Shown here: positions 24,638 to 44,886 of the stretch, one piece after another | Layout of the letters: each line of letters opens with the position of its first letter | How positions within the stretch are numbered: position 1 is the stretch's first letter | DNA from: Syngnathus acus | Lineage: Eukaryota > Chordata > Actinopteri > Syngnathiformes > Syngnathidae | Length of the DNA stretch: 64,000 bases | Assembly: GCF_901709675.1 (NCBI RefSeq) | Contig: NC_051103.1 | Location: 2,837,501-2,901,500 of the forward strand | Reading direction: 5' to 3' | Made by a program: the position numbers and the translations under genes | The notes under the pieces: generated by a model | Told to the model about the DNA's origin: nothing | The model's input: only the letters and a program-made list of their open reading frames with translations | Database searches by the model: none

Positions 24638-25541
24638 AGCCGTGCTGCGGGGCAAAAGTACACATCCACGTAATGCTCAGAACCGAAACCCTGCAATTTG
24701 AGGGTTGGCGGAGGTTTTGAATTGCTCTGTCGCCCCCTCGTGGTTTAAGTCTAAAGCACATGCTTAAACCAGTAATAGCAATATATAATGAATCTATACA
24801 AATGAATACTATATAATAAATATTTTTGTAATAAAAGTATATTATTAAATAGTATAGCATTAATATAATATTAATTATTAGTATAACCAAAAAGTATCAT
24901 ATTAAATACAAATATTACTGGTTTAAGCATGTGCTTCAGACTTAAACCAAAAATATCAATATATAATGAATATATACTAATAAATACTATGCGATAAATA
25001 TATTTGTAATACAAGTATAATATTGAATGGAATAATATTAATATATCAATTACTTGTCAGTATAATTAAAAACTATAATGTCATATACAAATATTACTGG
25101 TTTAAGCATGTGCTTCAGACTTAAGCCACGAGGGGGCGACAGAGCAATTCAAAACCTGCGCCAACCCTCAAATTGCAGGGTTTCGGTTCAGTACGTTACG
25201 TGGATGTGTATTTTTGCCTCGCAGCATGGCTATATTATATTATATATCCATCCATTTTCTGTACCGCTTGTGTTATACTATATATTATATTATATTAATA
25301 GAAAAATCATAATAATAATTATTATATTTATTAGTAGTAGTAGTATTTATTTCATATTTAATTTTATATTTCGTGTCGAATATATATATTATGTATTTAT
25401 ATTAATGGTTTAAGCATGTGCTTCAGCCTTTAACCGCAGGAGGGCGACAGAGCAATTCAAAACGTCCACCAACCATCAATTACAAGGTTTCATGTTTACA
25501 GTGTCTTACGTGTACGTGTACTTTTGCCACGCAGCATGGCT
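24638..25541. repeat. Cluster of inverted and direct copies of an about 135-bp repeat
   Basis: One repeat (GTTTAAGCATGTGCTTCAGA, then GAGGGGGCGACAGAGCAATT, ending near GCAGCATGGCT) occurs at about 24,638-24,775 in minus orientation, 24,914-24,949 as a short plus copy, 25,094-25,231 plus and 25,404-25,541 plus. AT-rich spacers with related TATAATGAATATATA words lie between. The first and third copies form a large hairpin-capable pair. It looks like a fold-back or MITE family; I cannot name it. Confidence 0.75.
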
Positions 25542-25574
25542 ATGTATATTATGGCTGGAATACGGCCCTGTGTA

Positions 25575-25696
25575 CGATACAGGAGGACCCAAGAAGCCAA
25601 GGCGCCCTTACATTCAATTATTTTACTAATGTATGCGATACAGGAGGACCCAAGAAGCCAAGGCGCCCTTACATTCAATTATTTTACTAATGTATG
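25575..25696. repeat. 61-bp tandem duplication
   Basis: A 61-base unit starting GATACAGGAGGACCCAAGAA and ending ACTAATGTATG is repeated twice, head to tail, nearly without differences (starts 25,576 and 25,637). This points to a recent duplication. Confidence 0.85.
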
Positions 25697-27477
25697 TTTT
25701 CATAAAGTGTAGTCTTGTAGAATGGGTGCTTATTTCATCGTTCATCTTTTCAGTGACATTTAGAAAGCAAAGGATTCCCATGTCAAGACAGTACACTCCC
25801 ACAGGCTTGTTAGTTATTATAAATGACTCATGGCAGTGTCAATGTTTTCACTCTATTTGCTAGTCCCCCCCCCTAAAAACTGCCAGACATTTTACACACC
25901 TCTCAGATAGAGCTTTCCTAAACATCTTCTCGGTTGGAGTTCTTGGAAAGGAACCTGCGTGCAAAAGGTGAGCGCAGCCTGCGGCTCACGTTCATCTCGT
26001 AGGCGTAGGCCCGTCAGTCGGTGGCAAATCAAGTGTGGGATGGGAAGCGGCAGCCCGTTCGCTGTCGCAGCGAAAAGGAAGAGCGCTGCGGGCCTTCTCG
26101 CACACTGTCAAATCCTGTGCGTGTTCACTCTTCTGACAGGAGGAATCACACTCAAACAGCCGACCTGTAGCACTAAAACACACATAAAGGGAGAATAGCA
26201 TCAGGAACTTTTTTTTTTTTTTTAAAGTAATCCATGACCCCCACCCAAAGTTGAGTCTGAATAAGAATAGTCGTTCTCTAGTTTGCTGAATCGGCTTACT
26301 AATGAGGACAAGGAGCATGCTTGTGCATGGAGCTTATTATCAAGGATGAACTAAATGCAACAATGACTTCCCATCCACGCTCACGTAATTGTGGAGTAGT
26401 ACAAGAGTAACTCTCCACCCATCCACCCACTCATGCTCACTCCACCCATCCTGATTCCCTCCATCCTCGCTGTCACGTGCAGAGGCCCATGCTTTTGAAC
26501 AGGAAAGATCACCGTATACTGGTGACAGATGTGTGTGTGTGTGGGGGGGGGGATTGGTGGGCGTTGTTGCAAAGTGCGGTGGCGTCATCCGTGAAATCCC
26601 TGGAGGGAAAAGCAAGTTGTCCTAACGACTTAACGGAGCAGATGTGATTAGCATATCGGGAGTCCTGAGAGACCAAACATGGGATGCAAGCGTCCACTTG
26701 GGTTGAAATGCATGAAGTGAGAGATGCTGTATGGACCAGTAGCGTGACAAAATGTCACGCAGATGAGAGCGAGTCCTTGTGGCAGACAAATCAGAGCAGA
26801 AAAAGGCTTCGGGGGGTTTCTGTGCCACTCCCATGTGTGTGTTATACTGCCCCAAGTGGCCAATTGATGCATGTATATCAGGAGCAGAAAAATGGCCATT
26901 GAATTGAAGCACAAACTGTATTATTGTCTTTTTTTAGGTTTTCATTTATGCTATAAATGTTTATTTGTTTTTGCACTTTACTGTTGCATAGATTTTATGC
27001 AATATCCCATTTTGCTTACATTGTCATTTATAATGTTAAATTCAACAATAATTGTACAATCAGTAAATGGAGGACCCAAACTCATAAAGTTTGTTGCATT
27101 ATATATATTTAGCAAACTGATTTTGTGTCTTTCTTGCAGGCATGTGCCCTCCTAAGCGCGCATCTGTGTCTGAGGGTCTTGGCTGAAGTAAGCCCACACA
27201 CTGCTCGGTGTGTGCGGAGGGGGTGATACCTCCAGAAGCGCATCACATGCAGGACGACAAAAGCCCTCCACTGGACGCAGCGTTTGGTTGACACCCCACC
27301 CGTCAAAAAAAAAAAAAATAGTAGGGAAGCCTTCTCTCGCTCGTCTTTGAAGCAATGTAGTGGAAAGGAGAACAGGGGGATCTCCGAGCGCCCGGAGAAG
27401 GGTGGGGGGTGGCCGCTCGAGGAGCATCGCCGCACGGACATGAGCGCCCGAAAAGTGTCTCTTTTTGCCATTTGAGG
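25697..27477. other. gpr26 upstream region
   Basis: No supported gene. The stretch just before the gpr26 start (about 27,330-27,477) is GC-rich and probably the 5' UTR and core promoter. A poly-T tract lies at about 26,210-26,223 and a poly-A tract at 27,306-27,318. Confidence 0.35.
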
Positions 27478-28878
27478 ATGGACCCCGCGGAGGCGTTGGT
27501 GTTCTCCTTGGTGCTGGTCATCATCGTGGTGTCGTTGCTGTCCAACGCGCTGGTGCTGATCTGCTTCGCGTACAGCCCCGAGATCCGCAAGCAGGCTCCG
27601 GGGCTCTTCAACCTCAACCTGACCTTCTGCAACCTGTTGCTCACCGTGGCCAACATGCCGCTGACGCTGGCCGCCCTGGCGAGCCGCGCGCAGCCCGGCG
27701 GCGACGCCTTGTGCCAGGCGGCCGGCTTCCTGGAGACCTTTCTGTCCACCAACTCCATGCTGAGCATGGCGGCGCTCAGCATCGACCGCTGGGTCGCGGT
27801 GGTCTTCCCGCTCCGCTACCACTCCAAGATGCGCCACCGGGACGCCGCCCTGGTATTGGGCTACACTTGGGCGCACTCCATCAGCTTTTCCACGGCCGCC
27901 ACTTGCCTCTCGGCGCTGGGCTACCACCGCCTTTACGCCGCCTGCACGCTGGCCGCGCCGCGGGAGCGGGCGAGCGGACGCACGCAGTTCGTCGTCTTCA
28001 CGGTCCTCTTCCACGCGTTCAGCTTCCTGCTGTCCTTCATCGTGCTGTGCGTCACTTACCTCAAAGTGCTCAAAGTGGCCCGCTTTCACTGCAGGAGGAT
28101 CGACGTCATCACCATGCAAACTCTGGTGCTACTCGTCGACATTCACCCCAGGTGAGAGTAAAAAAAAGTACTTCATCTTGTAAATCGTTACTTTTTAACC
28201 ACCACTAAGGAACTTAGAAATAATGTGGATTCCTCTTTTATGTTACCTACGCCAAGGAAGTTCATTTATGCCACTCTTTGTGTTGTTCCATCATGAAAAT
28301 AATGCTGTCCCGTTTGTTACCGCCACCATTGTTCTATTTTAGTCTCTATCAAGGAGTTTCCACTACTGCAGAAATACTAAGATGGATCAATATTAATTCA
28401 TGCAACTAATGCCTACATTCAAAAATGACAGAAATGGTGTCTTTTGGATTTTTCTTATTTTCTAGTGTTCGACAACGTTGCCTGGAGGAGCAGAGGCGGC
28501 GGAGGCAGCGAGCCACCAAGAAGATCAGCACCTTCATCGGCACCTTCATGCTCTGCTTCGCTCCTTACGTCATCACAAGGTGAGTCACAACACTTCTGGG
28601 AGAGAATCCCAGGATCTCAGGATTGTCTTGCCCCTCCTGCCTGCAGGATCGTGGAGTTGTTCCCGGCGGTGCCCATCAGCCCCCACTGGGGCGCGGTGTC
28701 CAAGTGCTTGGCGTACAGCAAGGCGGCGTGCGACCCCTTTGTCTACTCGCTGCTGCGCTACCAGTACCGCAAGACCTGCGGCGACATCGTGGATCGGCTG
28801 CTTAAACGCCACCGCTCCTCAAACGAGTCGAGGCCGAGCCCAGAGGGTCGAGGTCTCAGTTTACCCCGGGTGGAGTGA
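27478..28878 (+). CDS. gpr26: Orphan G-protein-coupled receptor 26
   Basis: GPR26 is a class A orphan receptor of the plasma membrane, mainly neuronal and reported to signal constitutively through Gs. Exons are 27478-28151, 28466-28579 and 28647-28878, giving 339 residues (human 337). Seven hydrophobic helices are visible, from VFSLVLVIIVVSLLSNALVL (TM1) onward. The TM3 end reads SIDRWVAVVFPL, so DRY is DRW (D103-R104-W105), as in the family. The third loop carries the conserved KVARFHCRRIDVITMQTLVL and the basic EEQRRRRQRATKKISTFIGTF before TM6. TM7 has DPFVYSLL in place of NPxxY. The C-terminus is short and has no palmitoylation cysteine. The gene faces cpxm2 tail to tail, as in human. Confidence 0.96.
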
Positions 28879-31059
28879 CGACGAGGAACTGCCGTGGACT
28901 ACGTGCACGAGCGCCTGGTGGAGTCAAGGGTAGCTATACTGGATCTTCCAGCACGTGACTTGAGTGAATTATTTATCGAAGAGTGATACGTAGCACTGAA
29001 CGTTCCCGATCAAGTGATTTGATCGTACTCAAGTGCATCTTAATCCGGATGATTTCAGCTACAAGGACTTTTATTACTCTACAAGTGGATGGAAAATCCC
29101 AATTGTGTTTATTTTATGTTTCCACTGATTGTACTTTGTGACCCATTTTTGGCCCACATTTGACCCCAACCCACCCCCCCACCCCCAATACAAGAACGAT
29201 TTTCGTCGATGTATGTAACCCAACACAGTAACAAAATTAAAATAACTAAACGGCACTTCCGGAGCAAAGGGGCACGTGCCTGTCCCTAAGGGTCACATAA
29301 GTAGCCGGAAAATAGTCAGTGGTGATGGGATATTGTGATTTCCTAGGAATGTTGTAGACGTGATCCTTTGAAAAGAGAGATTTCTAGAAATACAGTGTTG
29401 CATATTGATATTTACCGGTTCCTAATTATTGCTGATAATTATCAAGAAATGATGATCGGTGTCTTTGCATAGATGATAGCAAAGGTAGCAAATGTGTTAT
29501 TTCTGAAGTGTCAATCAAACTGGTAGGCCTCAACTCAGTCTGGTCGATATAGTGAGGGAGAATTAAAAAAACAAAAACAAAGTTGTGCAGTTTAATACGA
29601 TAGTGATGGTGTGCACGGGCGTAATGTTTATCACCATTATCATCGATCAATAATACTTAAGCAGAATGGTGCGGACGCCGAGTCGTGGGTTGTGTCGTAG
29701 CGACGCAGGCGCAATCTGCCGCTAATTGGATGACAAATGTGCAGCGTTTCAAAGCACAACCACAATTAGACTTTTACAGCCACACACAAGCGCCCAACGC
29801 TTGTATTTATGTAGTAGACAAATCTCGACTCGTTGTTGTCTGGATGTATGATTCGATGTCACAGAGCATGCTAGCTAAACACCTTTAGCGTTAGCAACTA
29901 TTTGTGTGGCGTACTGTACTGTTGGACACACCAAGACAAATAATGCCTTAAATGCTGTAATCTGGGTCACATGGACTATTTTCCAAACAAATACGCAACT
30001 ATAGGAAGAGATAACTGTTGCCTTATTACACGTGTGTGTCTGATGTGTGTTTTTGTGTGGCTGCTGATGCTTTACACGGACAACAATAGTTGTTATTAAC
30101 CTCATGATTGGTGGTTGTTTTGAAATTTTTGCTCTGATTTGATAGAAAGTACATTGTACCGTGACGGGATTTAAATGCAAATGAGCTCTGGTGGTAGGAC
30201 CTCTTATTTTTGTTTTGTGTGGTCAGTTTAAAGTATCACAAGCTAAATGCTAGATGCTAATGATGCGGTATTGACGAGGACAATTACCGCAATTGTAACG
30301 CGAGCGGAGAACATAATGGCGGGTTCAGATTTTGTGACCTCCGTGATTAAAGTGTCAACACAATAGCGGCTGATGCTGTTGTCATTAATTCGATGGAAGC
30401 AAATGTGCGCACATTTGAGATGAAAATAAAAAATTGACCACCCCTCGGTATGGGCGTCAATGTCTGGGCCGTATGTGCATTCGCGCCTCGAGAACGGGTC
30501 GAGATGATAAACACACAGCTCGGTGGGTCCGAAGTGACATCCTGTGAAGTGGACACCTTGGCAGGAAAATGTTCGTCATTGTGCACTGACCGTTTTGACA
30601 ACCTTTATAGAAATAGTCAGAAATTTGGGGAGGGAAATGAAAATCTCAATTGGAATAATTGGACTTTATTTCATGGGAGGCAATGCGTGTATGCGTATCA
30701 TTGCCTGGTGGTTTACATAATTTAACAGGTCCTGTATGTACATACATGAGATTAGATGCTTTTATTATTTACACAAAAATCATTTTTGGGATGATTATTT
30801 CATTGTTGCCCCGCTACATGCCGCTTTATTATTTGTATCTTGCGGTTAGTTTTCAGTAGCCTGTCTATGGCGTTTCCTATAATAAGTTAGCATAAGCTAG
30901 CGGACTTTTGGTCGATGCACTCAAATGGTTGTGGGGGGGGGTCATTGTAATATGTGGATCCACCTTTGAGTCTTATTTTCAACATTTTCCATCTTGGAGA
31001 TCCCCACAGTCATCATTAGGTTTCAATCCTCAGAGTTCTTCCCCACTTTCACGCCGCCA
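28879..31059. other. Convergent intergenic region gpr26/cpxm2
   Basis: The interval is AT-rich with no coding signal. It contains 3' UTRs of both genes. No transposon ends are recognised. Confidence 0.5.
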
Positions 31060-38763
<7,704 letters not shown>

Positions 38764-41700
38764 GATACCACCCAAGTGGGGAGGGGTAACTCCAGTTAAA
38801 GGTCCTGCTGGTGACTCCTTAGGAGCCTGCTGCCGCCGTGCTCCGCCACGTCGCGTCCCATCCAATGCTTTTTCAGAGTTCACAAAGTTCTCCAAGTCGC
38901 TGATGAGAGCGGCGGAGCCAGAGGGTCCATGGATGCCTCAGCCTGTGAAAAATGCAGAGAGGGAGGGAGAGGCGCAAAAGGGAAAGAGCTCTTGAGTTTG
39001 GACGCTGGCAGGTGACTCGAAAAGAAATCTTTTGTGTGTGTGTGTTTCTGCTTAGGCAGGCTGCACACACACTTGGAGTCTCTGAGAAGTGTTCAAGATC
39101 CGCATTTCCTCTCCACCTCCTCCCACTCTGTCTGCTGGAAGCCTGGGAAAGTTGCCTCTCTCTTCTTTTGGGAAGTCCAGCACCTGATAAGCTGCAAAAA
39201 AGTTTTGCATCCCTCCAAATTGTTCTGGAACTTTATCTGGACACACAGAGAATGTCCCGCCTCGGGCATTGAGGAGATTGCGAGAAGATCCACCGGGACA
39301 GCTTTTGACATTTCATCAAGCTGAGGCAAGACAAACTCGGCCGAGTCAAAAAAAAAAGCGTTCAACTCACTTGAAATTAAATGCGCTGCTTCATTGCACA
39401 TTACTGATGCGGAATGAATTGTAAAAGTAAAACAACGACCAAAAAATAATAAAGAAATCAATCTTGAAGGAGAAGTTGATCCAACTCTGGAATCTTAAGT
39501 GGGTGTACTGGCACACTATCAAAGTCTCACTTCGCCCACTCCAAATGGGAAGGCCATCAAGTGGATCGGATCATTTTCCAGAAGATGCATCAAAGTGCAG
39601 CGAGGACATCCCACACAGCAAGTGATCACTTCCTGACTACTGTCTGAGCCTCCATCAAAACATTCCGAGGAGTGACTTTCAGCATGGACGATCGTGTTCC
39701 AATTTCTTTTGCGATATCAAGTGAGTATAGAAACTATGCCGAGAATCAAAAACAAAACACTTGAGATTATAGTCTAATAATGAACGCTGACTCATCACAT
39801 ATTCAAAAGGTTCTCTTGACGTGGACGGTGGAGCGAGCGCATGAAGAAATGAATTGGCCTGACTCCACACGAGCGATGAGTGTTTTATTTGCCGTGCACG
39901 CGTGGAATGTTAAATGAGTCGCCTCTGTGCTCAGCTTGAGGCTGAGAAGAACCACCAGGGTGGAAGAGTGATGGCTTCAGCTTCTTGCCTGCCATAATCT
40001 CTTAATAAGGCCTTGCTTCAATTCACTTTCATGGAATTTAGAGGAAAATAACCCCTGCGCCGTCGCTGCTTAATGACAAAAAAAAAAAAAAAAAGTCTGT
40101 CGGCAGATAAGCCAGACCGCCTTTTTCTTTCCGGTGAGGAATATAATGACAGCTTTGCTCTTCAAAGCGAATGTTTTAATCATATTTAATAAGCTAAAAT
40201 ACACAATACATCAAAAGCCGATCGGGTGTGCCGGATTGGACGGCTGCCGACGCCGCTAATGAAGTCTGATGTTCGAGCAAGACCGACATGCTTTGTCTTG
40301 TCGGGCCAAATGTATGCTGACATATTTATGGCTGTTGAAGAAAGGCGCGTTACAACCTTGGAAGCGACGACTTTGACACGTGTGATCAAAGATGGACGGC
40401 GAATGACTGAATTGGAGGAACAAACTTTTTTTTTTATAAGCTACTACTTCGGCATAGTTTGACCTCAATCAGTGCAAGTGGGGCGCCGGTGATCAGAGGC
40501 GGAGGTTAGAGGCCGGCGCGTTCAATCAGGGCAGTTGCTCTCCTGTCGCCATGGCAACCGTGAGAATCTCGGGTACCGCTCACGTTTTTTTTTTTTTTTA
40601 GGGATGCTCACACTTACAGGGACAAAACTATGTGTTCATTTATTCATTGCACAAGAGACACATACACACCCAGAAATAATTTTAGACACTGTTGTTGCAG
40701 GTTGCTGCAGTAACAGCGTTACTTTGACTCGCCACACAACCGCCCACGCCCCCCCCACCCTCTTCCAACACCTGCTTTTGTAATCCCGTGTCCACATTGG
40801 CGACGTGTTCCATGCACTTGGACTGCAGTTCAAAAAGAAAGATGGGAGGGAAAACCAAAACAGATGTCAGATTCTAAACATGCACATGGATGCAGTGTTA
40901 AAGTCTGATTCCGTACATTTTGTTTCATACTAAAACAAGCAATGAATAAAGACTGCAGGAAGTCTTGTGCAAGTTTCAGCCAATTATTTAGTTTTCATGT
41001 GCTGCCAGCATTCCTCGCTTGCTTCATCATTGCTAAAGCTGCCTCATGAACATTCTGTTGCCTTTTTTTCCTGTAGATTGAACAGGGGTGTGTAGACTTT
41101 TGTACTCGGTGTAATTCCGCCTCACGGCGACCTACAAGCCGAGTAATGAACAGGACGTCCTTTTTTTCCACAATGAATAAACGGAGGGCTGTGACGTTGT
41201 CATGCAAACGGAGGCCCGCTGAGTGGTATTCACCTCAGGGTCCAACGTGATCTTTGCTCTGTTGTTCCGTCACCCTCCCACCAGTGCTCCAGTGGCATTT
41301 CAGAAGCTCGGCCTCTGCGTGCATCCAGCCTGGTGGCTCCAGAATCAAAGTTCCCTCCCCCGAGGTGAACTTTATTAATATTCCCAGCTCCCCCCCCCCC
41401 CATACAAAGTCTCTGGTGACCTGACGCTCATGCAGCGTCTAATTCGGTCATTTTCACAATCAATATTTTACATTAGTACAAAAGATGTTTGAATAACTAT
41501 TGTGAGGTCCAAGGCATAAATGCGGTCCACGTTCAAATATGTGATAATGATTTGAATTTACGATGTGGGACTTTTCCCAGGCCTTCCGACACAGAAATTT
41601 GAAGGAAGACAGACATAGGTAAAGTAACTGGATTGGAATATATCCGGCCATGTATTACCATCTGGTGGAGAAAATAGGAAGTTTACAGAAAAGTGGCTAG

Positions 41701-42200
41701 GTTTTGCACCAATTAATGGAAATGATCAAAAATATTTTTCTTGACTCCGCAAAATTATACAGTTGAATTGTAATACTTTACATTTTCTATGTATGTATTG
41801 CTATCTGGCAGCAAGGGAAAAGCAGTGTAAAGGGGTGGGGCTTAAGATACACGTCTTTGTTTTTATGGCTGTTAAACCGGTTTTGCTAGTACATATTACA
41901 AAGGTGTTTATTTATCAATCAAGTCGTCTGTTGAAGTGGTTGCAAATAAAATGTCTTTATTATGCAATTGTTTGTTGGGCAGGAGTTGAGGAAGGAATTC
42001 TGATTATTTATAATTTAATTGAGTTCAAATTAATCCAAGTAGTTTGACGTTACCTACTATTCAAATTTATCAGTATCATTTGTTAAATTCTTTAATTTGA
42101 TAACATTAAAATAATACGGTCAAGGGATATTTGCAATTCCAACCTCACCACTTGTGGGCAGTAGCGTGCAAAGCGCACAGTACTGGCAAAGACAGACGAC
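38764..42200. other. Gene-free interval holding the 10q26/17q21 synteny junction
   Basis: No supported coding sequence. The left end should hold the cpxm2 5' UTR and promoter. The centre is ordinary AT-rich DNA with poly-A/T tracts (40,080-40,094; 40,587-40,599). Confidence 0.4.
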
Positions 42201-42469
42201 GCAGAAGAAGAAGTTCCACAAGGCGGAAGTGAAACATTATTAAACACTCCGCCACAAGAAAAGCATTAAAACTGTTATTACGGAGGACTGGCATGGTGGT
42301 TGCTGAATTTTGACCAAGCTTTCGTTACTGGTAAGAACTTTGGCGCGGTGATTTAAATATTTCGAGCGAACTTTTCGTGTAAAACGACGGCTAAAAAGGC
42401 TGCTAACAGGATTTAGCATCGCGGCTAATTCGACAGTATTGTTTAGATACACCCTGGACCGAACATAAG
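42200..42469 (+). promoter_or_regulatory. rab5c promoter and non-coding first exon
   Basis: An ETS/GABP-type site GGCGGAAGTG (42,222-42,231) precedes a stretch ending GAACATAAG with donor GTAAAT at 42,470. The next acceptor (CAG at 42,955-42,957) opens the exon with 115 bases of 5' UTR before the rab5c ATG. Exon borders fit but are not proven. Confidence 0.45.
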
Positions 42470-43072
42470 GTAAATACCGAACAGGTTCACTATATAAATG
42501 ACTTTATTTCGTCACATTTATATTTCTTTATGACTAAAATGTCATCTTAAGGCAAAAATAGTTTCCTAAAAGATTGAGAAAATAATTTGGTACATTATGG
42601 CGAAATAAAAAATACCGCGGTCAACGTGGCCCATTCTGTCATGTAGAAAACATGTAAATTGAACGATAAATAAATTCTGTGTAAAGCTGTTTAGCATCTC
42701 CACAAAAAACAACGTTACCAATTCGACATTAAGTAATTTGTGCAAAACATTTTGACATCTCGTAAAATTAAATTGAAAACAATTAGAATTAAATGAAATC
42801 AGTGTATCACCAATTAAGTGACGTGTATTTAATTGTCTTTGTTTTCTCCTCAAATCCAAAAATAGTATGTCTGCAACTAACAATTATTTTAATACTGCAT
42901 TAATCTGTCAAATCTAAGGAAATCATCGTTGCCCCCCCCTCCCTCTCATTCATGCAGCACCTTCTGGAGTCTGATCACCGACTTCACCCACCGCCAGTGC
43001 CTGAGTCGCCTGTCTGGTTTCATTCCAGCCCGGGGCCGCCCCATCCGTAAACAGCTTCATCCATCTTTGTTA

Positions 43073-44886
43073 ATGGCGGGACGCGGTGGAGGCGCGAGCA
43101 GACCTAACGGAGCAACGGCGGCAGCCAACAAGAGCTTCCAGTTCAAGCTGGTGCTGCTGGGGGAGTCAGCAGTGGGCAAGTCCAGCCTGGTGCTGCGCTT
43201 TGTCAAAGGCCAGTTCCATGAGTTCCAAGAGAGCACCATTGGAGGTAAGATCACACATGGTTATTTTTTTAGTTTTGGATAGTAAGCTATTTTTGGTGTT
43301 ACCTTGGTGTTTCAAATTTCATTTGTTTGAGTAGGTTTGTTATTTTCATCTCTTCAATGTTTTCCAACAAGCTTGTGTACTTTGTCCACCTAGCGGCCTT
43401 CCTGACCCAGACGGTCAGCTTGGACGACATCACGGTCAAGTTTGAGATATGGGACACGGCGGGCCAGGAGCGCTACCACAGCCTGGCGCCCATGTACTAC
43501 CGAGGCGCTCAGGCCGCCATCGTGGTCTACGACATCACCAACGCGGTGAGTCGCACTTGCGACCCTTACTCTTTGCACACACAATTCAACACTGCATAAA
43601 ACAACAATACATGCATAATGAGTAAAATATGGTAGTGGTTTGGGGGCTGGAATGAATCAAGGCCATTTCAATTCATTTCAAAGTGGAATTTTAATTTAAT
43701 TTTAGGTCCTGACCAAATTAGTCACAGCCAAATATATATATATATTTTTTTTTTCCTACACAATTAAACATAAGACAATGAATCATGACATTATAACATC
43801 CCTAGATAATCAGAAAAAAAATATTCTGCTTGTAATTCATGAGGTAAGGGACCAAAAAAAAGAAGTTAATTATTATTATCTTTTTTTAAAATTGAATAGT
43901 TACGACTAATTAGTTTTTTTTTTATTTGACTGCCAAATTTGCCTCCTCACAAAAATACCCATCAGTTAATTTTATACAAGTAAATTAAGTTATAACGTTT
44001 GGCACGGAACAAACTTGTGAGTCAAGGTATGACTTTTTTTTTTTTTTTTTTCTTACCGCTCTTTATCTGCTCTCAAATGAAGGCAAAAAATCCAAGCGAC
44101 GCCTCGAATCCGGAAAAACTTGTGAGGGCACTGGGAATTTTGGAACGCACTGTATACATACGGTACTTAGCGCTACGAGCGACAGCAAGGCAAGTAAAGC
44201 TTGTCGGTCCTCAGGACACGTTTGCGCGTGCCAAAAACTGGGTGAAGGAGTTGCAGAGACAAGCCAACCCAAACATCGTGATCGCTCTGGCCGGCAACAA
44301 GGCGGACATCGCAGACAAGCGAGCGGTGGAGCATCAGGAGGCACAAGAATACGCTGAAGAAAACGGGCTCCTCTTCATGGAAACGTCAGCCAAGACCGCA
44401 CTCAATGTCAATAATATTTTTATGGCTATTGGTAAGTGTTTTTTCTTTTTGTAATAAAGGCGGGTAGGCCTTTTAATTTATATCTTAGTGTGGAATGAAG
44501 ACTGAAAAGTTTGCGATTATGTCTACAGGCCGCAAGAGGGCGTCAAAGCACTTCAATCAGCATCATGTTACTTAAACAACTAATTGGTGTTGAATTATTT
44601 TTGCCTTGCGCTGCTTTTGGCTGTTAAGCTTGCTTAAATTCATATTTTTAGTTCTGCAAACAAATGTAGTCCTATTATGTGTTATCGAAAACGATTTTTG
44701 CTGCTTCTCAATAACCTGTGTCCTGGTCTATTCTCAGCCACCAAGCTACCAAAGAACGAGCCCCAGACGGGCGCCGGCCAAGCAGGCCGGACCGGCGCGG
44801 GAGTGAATCTGCACGACACCGCCTCTCAGAGCCGCAGCAGCCGTTGCTGTAGCGGCGCCATGGGCGGCAGCGGCGGCGGCAACTAG
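43073..44886 (+). CDS. rab5c: Ras-related protein Rab-5C with extended C-terminus
   Basis: Rab5 GTPases drive early-endosome fusion and endocytosis through EEA1, rabaptin and VPS34. Coding exons are 43073-43244, 43394-43545, 44215-44431 and 44738-44886, giving 229 residues (human RAB5C 216). The G motifs are complete: GESAVGKS (30-37), the Rab5 switch [27 protein letters not shown] and [24 protein letters not shown] and KLPKNEPQ place it in Rab5. The C paralogue is preferred because znf385c is the neighbour, as at human 17q21. The normal ending CCSN is changed: cysteines 217-218 are followed by [11 protein letters not shown]. Exon 3 (217 nt) equals the sum of the 123- and 94-nt exons I recall for mammalian RAB5, suggesting intron loss at 44,337/44,338. 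A polyadenylation signal lies at 45,419-45,424. Confidence 0.93.

Noticed and set aside
24638-25541. CRISPR-like array
   Set aside because: The units are long, partly inverted and diverged, with AT-rich spacers of uneven length, in a vertebrate genome.
27109-28119. 336-residue open frame on the minus strand and a 247-residue frame at 27,465-28,208 on the plus strand
   Set aside because: Both overlap gpr26 exon 1 in other frames. They are GC-rich shadows with repetitive Arg/Gly/His composition and no family match.
43999-44214. Open frame running into rab5c exon 3
   Set aside because: It is intron read-through: it contains a poly-T run, and the exon begins at a good acceptor (CAG, 44,214) exactly where Rab5 similarity starts.
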